Shown: positions 4,731-12,930, numbered from the stretch's first letter. The stretch is 20,099 nt of DNA from CAZBWP01 sp964630265 (GCA_964630265.1 CAZVRW010000062.1:1-20099), one strand, 5' to 3'. A program made the numbers and translations. The notes: generated by a model from the letters alone, not told the origin.

Positions 4731-6524
4731 ATGGATCGAGACCGGCGTGCGACCGCGCGGTCGCGCTTTCAGCTCTTCCTGATCAAACCCTCCCACTATG
4801 ACGACGACGGCTACGTCATCCAGTGGGTCCGCTCGACCATGCCGTCGAACTCGCTGGCGGTGCTCTATGGCCTCGCCTTGGACGCCGAGGCGCGCGCGGT
4901 CCTCGGGCCCGACGTCGCCATCGACATCCACGCCATCGACGAGACCAACAAGATCGTCGACACCAAGCGCATCATCCGGGCAATGAACAAGGCTGGCGGC
5001 TTCGGCCTCATCGGCCTGATCGGCGTCCAGTCCAACCAGTATCCCCGGGCGCTGGAGATCGCGCGACCGCTTCGCGCGGCCGGCCTGCCGGTGGTCATGG
5101 GCGGCTTCCACGTGTCCGGCGTGCTCGCCATGTTCGACGACACCATGATCGAGTTGCGCGAGGCGCTCGACATGGGCATCAGCCTGTTCGCCGGCGAAGC
5201 CGAGGGACGGCTCGACGACGTGCTGCGGGACGCGGCGTCCGGCACCCTGAAACCGACCTACAACTATCTCGCCGCGCTGCCGGCGATGCAGGGCGCGCCG
5301 ACGCCGTATCTGCCGCTGAAATATGCCGCCCGGACGCTCGACAAGCACACCAGCTTCGATGCCGGCCGCGGTTGCCCGTTCCAGTGCTCGTTCTGCACCA
5401 TCATCAACGTCCAGGGCCGCAAGTCCCGCCACCGCGCGCCGGATGACGTGGAGGCGATCCTGCGCGGCAATCTGGCGCAGGGCGTCAACCGCTTCTTCAT
5501 CACCGACGACAATTTCGCCCGCAACAAGGACTGGGAGGCGGTCTTCGACCGGATCATCCAGCTCCGCGAGGGCGAGGGCCTGGACGTCCGCTTCACCATC
5601 CAGGTCGACACGCTGGTCCACACGATCCCGGGGTTCGTCGACAAGGCGAAGCGGGCAGGCGTCACCCGCTGTTTCATCGGCCTGGAGAACGTCAACGCCG
5701 ACAATCTCCTGGCGGCGAAGAAGAAACAGAACCGGCTGCACGAATACCGCGCGATGCTGTTGCAGTGGAAGCGGGCGGGGATCATCACCTATGCCGGCTA
5801 TATCATCGGCTTCCCCAACGACACGCCGGCGTCCATTGAGCGTGACATCGCGCTGATCCAGCGCGAATTGCCGGTCGACGTGCTCGAATTCTTCGTGCTG
5901 ACGCCGCTGCCCGGATCGGAGGACCACAAGGTCCTGTGGACCAAGGGCGTCGCCATGGACCCCGACATGAACATGTACGACGCCGAGCACGTGGTCACCG
6001 ACCATCCGCTGATGACCCGGCGGGAATGGGAGGAGATCTATTGGCGCGCCTGGGCGCTCTATTACACGCCGGCGCACATCGAGACGATCCTTAGGCGCGG
6101 CCACGCCTGCAATGTCGGCATCTCGCGGCTGGCCTCGATGATCCTCTGGTTCTCCAGCCTGACCCGCATCGAGCGCGTCCACCCCCTGCAGAGCGGGGTG
6201 ATCCGCATCAAGCGCCGGCGCGACCGGCGGCCGGGGTTCGCGCGGGAGGCGCTGGTGCCGTTTTATCTGCGCTATGGCCTGGAAACGATCGCCAAGCTCA
6301 TCGCCTTCGGCCGCGACGCCTGGTGGATCGACCGGCTGCGCCACCGCATCAAGAGGGATCCCGCCTGCCGATCCTACACCGATCTGGCGCTTCAGGATTG
6401 CGAGGAGACGGACGGCATTACACCGGAGTTCGCGCTGCAGAAGGGCCGGCCGGCGCCAACCGTAGCTCCAGCCTTGGCGCCGACCCTGGTGGACGCCTGC
6501 CGCCCCGCGTCCGTCAGCCCCTGA
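4731..6524 (+). CDS. B12-binding-type radical SAM protein, unknown substrate
   Basis: A 597-residue protein. The N-terminal part (about 13-180) looks like a cobalamin-binding Rossmann domain, with GLIGLIGVQSNQ and GGFH (124-127). The radical SAM core follows with CPFQCSFC, whose cysteines C215, C219 and C222 bind the 4Fe-4S cluster that cleaves S-adenosylmethionine. ITDDNF, RCFIGLENVN and YAGYIIGFPNDT are typical of the BchE/HpnJ-like class. The C-terminal 170 residues contain many aromatic and basic residues and have no clear family assignment. The class catalyses methylations and ring rearrangements on lipids, pigments and antibiotics; nothing nearby reveals the substrate. The start ATG 4731 follows GAGGAG (4716-4721) at nine bases. 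The stop is one base from the end of the convergent methyltransferase gene. Confidence 0.85.
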   Translation: MDRDRRATARSRFQLFLIKPSHYDDDGYVIQWVRSTMPSNSLAVLYGLALDAEARAVLGPDVAIDIHAIDETNKIVDTKRIIRAMNKAGGFGLIGLIGVQSNQYPRALEIARPLRAAGLPVVMGGFHVSGVLAMFDDTMIELREALDMGISLFAGEAEGRLDDVLRDAASGTLKPTYNYLAALPAMQGAPTPYLPLKYAARTLDKHTSFDAGRGCPFQCSFCTIINVQGRKSRHRAPDDVEAILRGNLAQGVNRFFITDDNFARNKDWEAVFDRIIQLREGEGLDVRFTIQVDTLVHTIPGFVDKAKRAGVTRCFIGLENVNADNLLAAKKKQNRLHEYRAMLLQWKRAGIITYAGYIIGFPNDTPASIERDIALIQRELPVDVLEFFVLTPLPGSEDHKVLWTKGVAMDPDMNMYDAEHVVTDHPLMTRREWEEIYWRAWALYYTPAHIETILRRGHACNVGISRLASMILWFSSLTRIERVHPLQSGVIRIKRRRDRRPGFAREALVPFYLRYGLETIAKLIAFGRDAWWIDRLRHRIKRDPACRSYTDLALQDCEETDGITPEFALQKGRPAPTVAPALAPTLVDACRPASVSP

Positions 6525-6525
6525 G

Positions 6526-7167
6526 TCACGGCGCGCGGTCCCCGGGCGTGACGGGCACCGGCTCCGGCTCGCCGTCGGCGTCGCGCACCCGCGGATGGCG
6601 GATGGCGCACAGCCGCTGCTTGATGCCGGGACAGCCGGCCCTCTCGACGATGCCCTGCTCGAAGGCGACGACGTGGAGGGCGCCGCGCGCCACGTCCAGA
6701 AGCTCGCCGGCGCGCAGCAGGTGCTCGGGATTGCGCGGCCGGCCATGGCGCTCGTTGCCGCGGGCGAAGGTGTCGTAGAGCAGCACGCCGCCGTCCTCCA
6801 GCGCCTGGATCAACCACGGGAACAATGGCCGGTACAGGTAGTTGACGACGATCACCGCGGCGAAGCGGCGGTCGGGCAGCGGCCAGGGCTTGCCGATTTC
6901 CAGGTCGACCTCCATCACCTCGGCGCGCGCATCGGCCATCAGGTCGATCACCCCCTCGGTGTCGCGGTCGACGAACACCACCGAGCGGGCGGCGCCCAGG
7001 AACAGCCGGCCGTGCCGGCCGTTGCCGCAGGCGAGATCGAGCACGTCGCCGCCGTCGCGGACCAGGCCAGCGAACCGTTCCACCCACGGCTCCGCCCCCT
7101 CGATGGCGAGATGATGTTTGTCGGGGCGGCCGGTGATGGTGGGGGGCATGGCGTCGCTCGCGTCCAT
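6526..7167 (-). CDS. Class I SAM-dependent methyltransferase
   Basis: A 213-residue protein. Motif I is VLDLACGNGRHGRLFL near residue 41, followed by the acidic VVFVDRD strand, EVDLEIGKPWPLPDRRFAAVIVVNYLYRPLF (motif II region) and LEDGGVLLYDTFARGN. This pattern is seen in TehB/UbiE-like small-molecule methyltransferases. The substrate is unknown; the last 20 residues are Pro-rich and probably disordered. The start ATG at 7167 has AGGAAGG seven bases upstream on the minus strand, and a second ATG at 7149 is less well supported. The gene faces the radical SAM gene and its upstream region contains the 14-bp tandem repeats, so repeat number could affect its promoter. Confidence 0.82.
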   Translation of the reverse strand: MDASDAMPPTITGRPDKHHLAIEGAEPWVERFAGLVRDGGDVLDLACGNGRHGRLFLGAARSVVFVDRDTEGVIDLMADARAEVMEVDLEIGKPWPLPDRRFAAVIVVNYLYRPLFPWLIQALEDGGVLLYDTFARGNERHGRPRNPEHLLRAGELLDVARGALHVVAFEQGIVERAGCPGIKQRLCAIRHPRVRDADGEPEPVPVTPGDRAP

Positions 7168-7214
7168 GGATCGACCTTCCTACCGCGGCGCCGCGCAAAC
7201 CGGAAGCCCCGGAA

Positions 7215-7298
7215 TCGCTCGCCCAGTGTCGCTCGCCCAGTGTCGCTCGCCCAGTGTCGCTCGCCCAGTGTCGCTCGCCCGGTGTCGCTCGCCCGGCG
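7215..7298. repeat. Six tandem copies of a 14-bp repeat
   Basis: The unit TCGCTCGCCCAGTG is repeated head to tail starting at 7215, 7229, 7243, 7257, 7271 and 7285. The first four copies are identical, the fifth has CCGGTG, and the sixth has CCGGCG. A 14-base unit is not a multiple of three, and the array lies between divergent genes, so it is non-coding. It begins 47 bases upstream of the methyltransferase start. Confidence 0.95.
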
Positions 7299-7328
7299 AG
7301 GGGGGCGGCGAGGGGGGCGGCAACGGGG
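7294..7328. repeat. G-rich 12-bp direct duplication next to the 14-bp array
   Basis: CGGCGAGGGGGG occurs at 7294-7305 and 7306-7317, with a degenerate third copy beginning at 7318 (CGGCAACGGGG). It overlaps the end of the 14-bp array. The G6 runs make it prone to slippage. Confidence 0.8.
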
Positions 7329-7428
7329 TGATCCGACGGAGACCCGCTGAGCGCGCTTGACGCCGAGACCGTTCTCCCGTTTCTGAAGGTCGAACAGGGG
7401 GCGCATACGGCAAAGCGGGAGACGAACC

Positions 7429-8397
7429 ATGCAATGGCGGACGGGTCGGCGCAGCAGCAACGTCGAAGACCGACGCGGCACCACCTCGGCCAGCGGGCGC
7501 GCCGGCCGGCGCGGCGGCTTCGGCGGCGGCGGTTTCCGCTTTCCCCGCGGTGGCATGCGCATGCCGGGCCCCGGCATGGGCGGACGTCCCGGGCGCCGGT
7601 CGGGCGGCATCGGCCTCGTCGGCATCCTCCTGGTCATCGGCGCCATGCTGATCTTCGGCATCGATCCCAGCGCGCTGCTGACCGGCTCGGGCGCGCCGAG
7701 CGGCGATCAGCAGACCGAGCCCGTGGGCCGCGCGACGGCGCCGCAGCCGGGCGTCAACGACGAGCTCGCCGACTTCGTCGCGGTCGTCCTCGCCGACACC
7801 GAAGACACCTGGCACGGGCTGTTCGAGCGGATGGGCGGGCGCTACCGAGAGCCGACGCTGGTGCTGTTCTCCGGCGCCGTCGACTCGGCGTGCGGCTTCG
7901 CCGAGGCGGCGATGGGGCCGTTCTATTGTCCGGCCGACCAGAAGGTCTACATCGACCTGAGCTTCTATCGCGACCTGCGCGAGCGGCACGGCGCCGAGGG
8001 TGATTTCGCCCAGGCCTACGTCATCGCCCATGAAATCGGCCATCACGTGCAGAACCTGCTCGGCATCTCGAGCCAAGTCCAGCAGGCGCGGCAGCGCGCC
8101 TCCAAGGCCGCCGGCAACGAGCTCTCGGTGCGCCTGGAGTTGCAGGCCGACTGTCTCGCCGGCGTCTGGGCGCACCATGCCGAAGCCCGCGGCATTCTCG
8201 ATCCCGGCGACGTGGAGGAAGCGCTCACCGCGGCCGCCGCCATCGGCGACGACCGCCTGCAGAAGCAGTCGCGCGGCTATGTCACGCCCGATAGCTTCAC
8301 CCACGGCTCGTCGGCGCAGCGGATGCGCTGGTTCCGCGCCGGCCTGGACACCGGCGACATCAACGCCTGCAACACCTTCGAAGCCGCCCGACTGTGA
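7429..8397 (+). CDS. YpfJ-type neutral zinc metallopeptidase
   Basis: A 322-residue membrane-anchored protein. The N terminus (1-60) is rich in Gly and Arg and cytoplasmic-looking. One hydrophobic helix follows (about 61-78), and the rest forms the peptidase domain, probably outside the membrane. The zinc motif is HEIGHH (201-206), the HExxH motif of the YpfJ/neutral zinc metallopeptidase family. Family sequences VLFSGAVDSACGFAEAAMGPFYCPADQKVYIDLSFY and LELQADCLAGVWAHHA, as well as the end MRWFRAGLDTGDINACNTF, are all present; the ELQAD Glu or Asp probably supplies the third ligand. The physiological substrate is not known. The start ATG 7429 lies seven bases after GGGAG (7417-7421). It is convergent with pseI, 23 bases apart. 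Confidence 0.92.
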   Translation: MQWRTGRRSSNVEDRRGTTSASGRAGRRGGFGGGGFRFPRGGMRMPGPGMGGRPGRRSGGIGLVGILLVIGAMLIFGIDPSALLTGSGAPSGDQQTEPVGRATAPQPGVNDELADFVAVVLADTEDTWHGLFERMGGRYREPTLVLFSGAVDSACGFAEAAMGPFYCPADQKVYIDLSFYRDLRERHGAEGDFAQAYVIAHEIGHHVQNLLGISSQVQQARQRASKAAGNELSVRLELQADCLAGVWAHHAEARGILDPGDVEEALTAAAAIGDDRLQKQSRGYVTPDSFTHGSSAQRMRWFRAGLDTGDINACNTFEAARL

Positions 8398-8420
8398 GCC
8401 GGCGGCCCTGCCGGCCCTGC

Positions 8421-9497
8421 TCAGTCCACCGCGCCCTCGTCGATCAGCGACCAGGCCAGCGGCGTGCCGCGCGCGATCGCCCGCCGCGCCCGGCGGCCCA
8501 GCACGTCGGCCAGGTATTTCGGGGGAAGACCATGGCCGGGGCGGATCGAGCGCACCGTCGCCGCCGTGAACACCTCGCCGGCCGCCATGTCGGCGGTGAC
8601 GTAGAGCGAGCGGCGGATGGCGCGCAGCCCCGCCTCGCTCGGCGCGGTGGCATAGGAAACATCGCCGCAGGCGGCCCACGCCTCCCGCACCGACCTCACC
8701 AGCGTCTTCAGTTCCCCCGGCTCCAGCGAGAAGGCGGCGTCGGGGCCGCCGTCGGCGCGGGCCAGGGTGACGTGTTTCTCGATCATGCAGGCGCCGAGCG
8801 CCGCCGCGGCGCCGGCCACCGCCGTCCCCAGGGTGTGATCGGAGAGTCCCACCGGCACGCCGAACGCCTGGCTCAGGTGCGGGATCGTCCGCAAATGGCA
8901 GTGTTCGGGCGGGGTCGGATAGCCGCTGACGCAGTGCAGCAGGATCAGCCCGGCCACGCCGGCGCGCCGCGCCGCCGTCACCGCTTCGTCGATCTCGCCC
9001 AGGCTGGCCATGCCGGTGGACATGATCACCGGCCTGCCGGTGGCAGCCGCGCGCGCGATCAGCGGCAGGTCGACCAGCTCGAACGAGGCGATCTTGTAGA
9101 CCGGGCAGCCGACGGCTTCCAGGGCGGCGATCGCCGTCGCGTCGAACGGCGAGCTGAACACCGTGATCCCGAGTTCGCGCCCGCGCGCCATCAGCGGCGC
9201 ATGCCACTCCCAGGGCATGTACGCCTCGCGGTAGAGCGCGTGCAGCCGCCGCCCATGCCAGAGCCCGCCGTCCAGGGTGAAGCCCAGGCCGTCGTGGTCG
9301 AGGGTGATGGTGTCCGCGGTATACGTCTGCAATTTGAAGGCGTCGGCGCCAGCGGCGTGCGCGGCCTCCAGGATGGCGATCGCCCGCTCCAGCCGCCCCA
9401 GGTGGTTCGCGGACAATTCGGCGACCACGTAGGGCGGCTGGCCGGGGCCGACCGCGCGGCCGGCGATCGCCACCGGAGCGGGGTGCGACGCCGTCAT
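8421..9497 (-). CDS. pseI: Pseudaminic acid synthase
   Basis: A 358-residue NeuB-family enzyme, normal length for PseI (about 340-350). PseI condenses 2,4-diacetamido-2,4,6-trideoxy-L-altrose with phosphoenolpyruvate to give pseudaminic acid. The TIM-barrel part has VAELSANH, LQTYTADTITLD, GLWHG (78-82), PWEWH (95-99), SSPFD (115-119), YKIASFE, SDHT (219-222) and EKH (240-242). The GLWxG and PWEWH segments separate PseI from sialic and legionaminic acid synthases. A C-terminal SAF (antifreeze-like) domain covers about 296-355. The ATG overlaps the pseC stop as ATGA (9494-9497), so the two genes are translationally coupled. No flagellin or other glycosylation gene is nearby. Confidence in the NeuB family is very high, in the PseI subtype high. 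Confidence 0.9.
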   Translation of the reverse strand: MTASHPAPVAIAGRAVGPGQPPYVVAELSANHLGRLERAIAILEAAHAAGADAFKLQTYTADTITLDHDGLGFTLDGGLWHGRRLHALYREAYMPWEWHAPLMARGRELGITVFSSPFDATAIAALEAVGCPVYKIASFELVDLPLIARAAATGRPVIMSTGMASLGEIDEAVTAARRAGVAGLILLHCVSGYPTPPEHCHLRTIPHLSQAFGVPVGLSDHTLGTAVAGAAAALGACMIEKHVTLARADGGPDAAFSLEPGELKTLVRSVREAWAACGDVSYATAPSEAGLRAIRRSLYVTADMAAGEVFTAATVRSIRPGHGLPPKYLADVLGRRARRAIARGTPLAWSLIDEGAVD

Positions 9498-10720
9498 CGC
9501 CGGGCTCCGAGCGCCGCACCCAGCGCCGCGACGACGCGGTCGACGTCCTCGTCCACCATGCCGGCATGCAGCGGCAGCGACAACGCCCGGTCGTAGTAGG
9601 CTTCGGCGCCGGGCAGCGAGACTGCCCCATGGCGCGCGCGATAATAGGGATGCAGGTGCAGCGGCATGTAGTGCACCTGCGTACCGATGCCGTCGTCGGC
9701 GAGACGGCGCATCACCCCTCCCCGGTCGACGCCGGCCGCGGCGAAATCGATCAGCGCGACGAACAGGTGCCAACCCGGCCGACATCCAGCGACCGCCGGC
9801 ATCGGCCTGACCAGCGGCGCCAGTGGCGCCAGCAGCCGACGGTAGCGCTCGACCAGCGCCGCCCGCCGCGCGACGAAGCGGTCGAGCTTGCCGAGTTGGC
9901 TCAGCCCCAGCGCGCACTGAATGTCGGTCAGCCGGTAGTTGAAGCCGATCTCGGCGATCTCGTAGTACCACGGGTTCGGCCGGCCGTCCGGCGCGAAGCC
10001 GCGGTCGCGGTCCTGGAAGCCGTCGGGCGCGCGGACGATGCCGTGGTTGCGCAACCGCCGCACCCGCTCGGCGAGCGCGGCGTCGGCCGTGGTCACGGCG
10101 CCGCCCTCGCCCGCGGTCACCGTCTTCACCGGGTGGAACGAGAAGATCGTCATGGCGCTGACGGTGCCGCCGCCAACGGCTTCCGGGCCGTCGGGGCCGA
10201 TCGCCACGGTGCCGAGCGCGTGTGCGGCATCCTCGACGATGGCGAGGCCGCGGGCTTGGCAGATCGCGCCGATCGCCGGCATGTCGACGCACTGACCGGC
10301 CAGATGCACGGGGTAGACGGCGCGGACGCCGGCGCCGGCACGGTCCAGGGCCTCGTCCAGGGTCGCCGGCGTCAGCAGCCCGGTGTCCGCGTCGACGTCG
10401 GCGAAGACCACGTCGGCGCCGGTGTGGCGGACGGCGTTGGCGGTGCCGGCGAAGGTCACCGCCGGCACGATCACCCGATCGCCCGGCCCAAGTCCCAGCG
10501 CCAACGCCGTCAAGTGCAAGGCTGCCGTGCCATTTGCGCAGACGACCGCGTGGTGGGCGCCAGTGGCCGCGGCCAGCGCCGCCTCGAACCGCTCGACCAG
10601 CGGCCCGGTGGTCAGATACGCGCTGGTCAACGCCGCGGTCACGGCGGCCACGTCGTCCTCGTCCAGCCACTGCCGCCCATACGGCAGAAACGCCGGCGCG
10701 TTCGGCCCCTCAGGCGCCAT
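9494..10720 (-). CDS. pseC: UDP-4-amino-4,6-dideoxy-N-acetyl-beta-L-altrosamine transaminase
   Basis: A 408-residue DegT/DnrJ/EryC1/StrS-type PLP aminotransferase. PseC aminates the 4-keto sugar made by PseB in the pseudaminic acid pathway. Landmarks are PYGRQWLDEDD at the N terminus, GTAALHL, VEDAAHALG with Asp164, and SFHPVKT with the PLP lysine Lys199, followed by GEGGAV. Then come IGFNYRLTDIQCALGLSQLGKLD and GIGTQVHYMPLH, which resemble PseC more than other sugar aminotransferases. The start ATG 10720 lies seven bases after GGAAGG on the minus strand; a GTG at 10723 is directly adjacent. The gene is 64 bases downstream of the nitrilase-like gene and overlaps pseI by four bases. The pathway partners pseB, pseH, pseG and pseF are not in the window. 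Confidence 0.88.
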   Translation of the reverse strand: MAPEGPNAPAFLPYGRQWLDEDDVAAVTAALTSAYLTTGPLVERFEAALAAATGAHHAVVCANGTAALHLTALALGLGPGDRVIVPAVTFAGTANAVRHTGADVVFADVDADTGLLTPATLDEALDRAGAGVRAVYPVHLAGQCVDMPAIGAICQARGLAIVEDAAHALGTVAIGPDGPEAVGGGTVSAMTIFSFHPVKTVTAGEGGAVTTADAALAERVRRLRNHGIVRAPDGFQDRDRGFAPDGRPNPWYYEIAEIGFNYRLTDIQCALGLSQLGKLDRFVARRAALVERYRRLLAPLAPLVRPMPAVAGCRPGWHLFVALIDFAAAGVDRGGVMRRLADDGIGTQVHYMPLHLHPYYRARHGAVSLPGAEAYYDRALSLPLHAGMVDEDVDRVVAALGAALGARR

Positions 10721-10784
10721 CACCCCCCCTTCCGGTCCATGACAGGCGAGCGGTCGCGTCGCGGCATGCTCCGGATTCCATGCG

Positions 10785-11669
10785 CTACTCCGCAGCGGGG
10801 GCCGCCGCCATGGCCGCGCCGTCGGTCACCGCGAACGGGCGGTCGTGGGTCAGCGCCGGGATTCGGGCGCGCGCGCGGGCCACCTCGGCCGGGTCGATGC
10901 GCGCGGTGATCACGCCGACGTCCTCGCCGGCGTCGGCCAGCACCCGGCCCCAGGGGTCGACGATCAGCGCGTGGCCGTGGGTTTCGCGGCCCTCGGCGTG
11001 GGTGCCGGTCTGCGCCGGCGCAAAGACGAAACAGCCGCACTCGATCGCCCGGGCGCGCTGCAGCACGTGCCAGTGGGCGATCCCCGTCTGCCGGGTGAAC
11101 GCCGCCGGGATCGCCAGGAAATCCGTCCCGGCCTTGGCCAGGGCCCGATAGAGCTGCGGGAAGCGCAGGTCGTAGCAGACGGTCATGCCGAGGCGGCCCC
11201 ACGGCGTCGCGGCGACCACGGCCTCGCGGCCGGGCGCGATCGAAGCGGATTCGCGGTAGGATTCCCCGCCGTCCAGATCGACGTCGAACAGGTGGATCTT
11301 GTCGTAGCGGGCGGCGATGGCCCCGTCCGCGTCGAGCAGGATGGACCGGTTCCAGGCGCGGCCGTCGTCGGCGCGGATGGTCAGCGAGCCGAGCAGCAGC
11401 CAGATGCCGAGATCCCGCGCCAGCCCCTGGAACAGCGGCAACGCCGGATGCTCGGCCTCCGGCAGCGCCTTGGCCAACGCCAGCCGGCTCTTCGGCTCCA
11501 GCATGGTCACGTTCTCGGGCAGCAGCACGAACTCGGCGCCGGCGTCGCGGGCGGCGCGAATCAACGGCGGCACCGCCGCCAGGTTGTCGGCGATCTCGCG
11601 GGCGGAGTTGGTCTGCACACAGGCGACGGTGAAGGACTGGCCCATGTTAAAGGACTGGTCCACGCTCAC
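10785..11669 (-). CDS. Carbon-nitrogen hydrolase, Nit1/Nit2-like (possible deaminated glutathione amidase)
   Basis: A 294-residue nitrilase-superfamily amidohydrolase. The catalytic triad is visible: Glu52 in LLPEN, Lys124 in YDKIHLFD and Cys165 in VCYDLRFPQLYR. The FDVDLDGGESYRES segment and RAIECGCFVFAPAQTG are typical of the Nit group. Its characterised members remove the amide from deaminated glutathione, a repair reaction; the close link with glutaredoxin fits a thiol-related role but does not prove it. The chosen GTG start at 11669 overlaps the grxC stop as GTGA, suggesting coupling. ATG 11645 would give MGQSFTVACVQ, closer to the usual family start, but has no obvious ribosome binding site. 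Confidence 0.88.
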   Translation of the reverse strand: MSVDQSFNMGQSFTVACVQTNSAREIADNLAAVPPLIRAARDAGAEFVLLPENVTMLEPKSRLALAKALPEAEHPALPLFQGLARDLGIWLLLGSLTIRADDGRAWNRSILLDADGAIAARYDKIHLFDVDLDGGESYRESASIAPGREAVVAATPWGRLGMTVCYDLRFPQLYRALAKAGTDFLAIPAAFTRQTGIAHWHVLQRARAIECGCFVFAPAQTGTHAEGRETHGHALIVDPWGRVLADAGEDVGVITARIDPAEVARARARIPALTHDRPFAVTDGAAMAAAPAAE

Positions 11670-11935
11670 GTCGCGCCCGACAGGCCGAGGAGGGGGTCGA
11701 GACGCCCGTCCCGGTCCAGCTCGTGCAAGTCGTCGGAGCCGCCGACGTGGCGGCCGTCGATGAAGATCTGCGGCACCGTGTTGCCGCCGCCGGCGCGTTC
11801 GCGCATCTCGGCGCGGCGCTTCGGCGCCATCATCACGTCGATTTCGCTGAACTCAACGCCCTTGTCCTTGAGCAGCCGCTTGGCGCGGTGGCAGTACGGG
11901 CAGAACGGCGTCGTATAGATTTCGATGACCGGCAC
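11666..11935 (-). CDS. grxC: Glutaredoxin 3
   Basis: An 89-residue dithiol glutaredoxin, which reduces disulfides and protein-glutathione mixed disulfides with glutathione. The active site is CPYC (12-15), the cis-Pro is in TVP (53-55), and the glutathione-binding HVGGSDDL is at 63-70. The frame is open further upstream to a GTG at 11953, but that GTG precedes a perfect GGAGG (11941-11945). This ribosome binding site lies five bases before the GTG at 11935, so 11935 is taken as the real start; it yields MPVIEIYTTP, the standard family N terminus. The gene is 58 bases from comF and overlaps the next gene by four bases. Confidence 0.93.
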   Translation of the reverse strand: MPVIEIYTTPFCPYCHRAKRLLKDKGVEFSEIDVMMAPKRRAEMRERAGGGNTVPQIFIDGRHVGGSDDLHELDRDGRLDPLLGLSGAT

Positions 11936-11993
11936 GGCGACCTCCGTAGACACCCTTCTGATATAGCGCCGTCGGCCGCCGATGAGAACCGTG

Positions 11994-12797
11994 TCAGGCC
12001 GGCGCCACCTTGGTTGTCCGGGCGAAGGTCAGCACGTCGACGCGGGCGGCGCCGGCGCCCTTCAGCGCGCGGGTGCAGGCGGCGAGCGTCGCCCCGGTGG
12101 TGTGCACGTCGTCGATCAGCACGATGTTGGCATCGGCGGCGCGGTGACGGCGGCGCGCGTGCACGGCGATCGCCCCTTGCAGCGTGCGCCGGCGGGCCGC
12201 CGGTCCCAGGGTGCCGAGCTTGCGGGTCCGCCGGGTGCGGACCAGGAGATCGGGGGCGACGGCGACGCCCGCCGCCCGACCGACGGCATCCGCGAGCAGT
12301 ACCGCCTGGTTGTAGCGGCGCATGAACAGTCGGGTCCAGTGCAGCGGCACCGGCACCAGCAGATCGGCGTCGGCGAGAATGTCGGCACCGGCGCGCGCCA
12401 TCCACTGGCCCAGCGCCGGCGCCACGTCGGTGCGATCGCGGTGCTTCAGGCCGAGGATCAACGGCTTGCTGCCGTCGTTGTAGATGACCGCGGCGCGCGC
12501 CCGGTCATAGGGCGGCCGAGCGGCGGCGCAGGCCCCGCAGAGCGCGTCCGCGCCGACGTCATAGGCGAACGGCGTGCCGCAGGCGGCGCACCAGGGGGCT
12601 TCGATCAGCCGCAGTTCCGGCCAGCAGTCGCCACACAGCGTGCCGGTTCGCTCAACCTGTACGCCGCAGCGCAGACAGCGCGGCGGCAGCAAGACGTCGA
12701 GCAGGCCGCCCCCGAGACGTCGGAGACCGGCGACGAGCGACGCAGCGCCGGCGGCCGCGGCGGCAGCCGTGTTGGTGGATGTGGAGGCGACGGGCAC
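11994..12797 (-). CDS. ComF family protein (double zinc-finger phosphoribosyltransferase-like)
   Basis: A 267-residue protein. The N-terminal half has four CxxC pairs (41/44, 55/58, 70/73, 87/90), the zinc-binding part that follows GLLDVLLPPRC. The C-terminal half is a type I phosphoribosyltransferase fold with VPVPLHWTRLFMRRYNQA and the PRPP loop VLIDDVHTTGAT (226-237). ComF proteins are needed for DNA uptake in naturally competent bacteria, but the homologue is widespread and its role in alphaproteobacteria is not established. The start is uncertain: GTG 12797 gives a normal-length N terminus, with only a weak GGAAA upstream. The Ala-rich stretch after it is unconserved. The gene is divergent from the NDUFAF5-like methyltransferase and probably heads the comF-grxC-nitrilase series. 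Confidence 0.88.
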   Translation of the reverse strand: MPVASTSTNTAAAAAAGAASLVAGLRRLGGGLLDVLLPPRCLRCGVQVERTGTLCGDCWPELRLIEAPWCAACGTPFAYDVGADALCGACAAARPPYDRARAAVIYNDGSKPLILGLKHRDRTDVAPALGQWMARAGADILADADLLVPVPLHWTRLFMRRYNQAVLLADAVGRAAGVAVAPDLLVRTRRTRKLGTLGPAARRRTLQGAIAVHARRRHRAADANIVLIDDVHTTGATLAACTRALKGAGAARVDVLTFARTTKVAPA

Positions 12798-12930
12798 GGG
12801 CGGTTTCCGGCCAAGTCCTTGCCAAGCCTTTGCAACGACGCACTCCCTATGCCATATGCCGAAGAGGATCGCAAGCCGGCGCCGCTGGTGGTCCCGTCTC
12901 GAAGTGCAGTGTCGGATGGCCCCGAAGACC

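Noticed and set aside
4623..6746. Long open frame on the minus strand opposite the radical SAM gene
   Set aside because: It is antisense to a gene with clear motifs and ribosome binding site. Its predicted protein has Asp/Gly/Arg-rich composition typical of high-GC shadow frames.
7215..7298. CRISPR array
   Set aside because: Units are adjacent 14-mers without spacers, and no cas genes are present.
7357..7385. TTGACG as -35 box of the ypfJ promoter
   Set aside because: The hexamer is good but the -10 position reads TTTCTG, too weak to call a promoter.
7180..9630. Long minus-strand open frame running through the tandem repeats, opposite ypfJ and into pseI
   Set aside because: It covers the antisense of a metallopeptidase with HExxH and part of pseI in another frame. 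It translates the repeat array and shows no family pattern.
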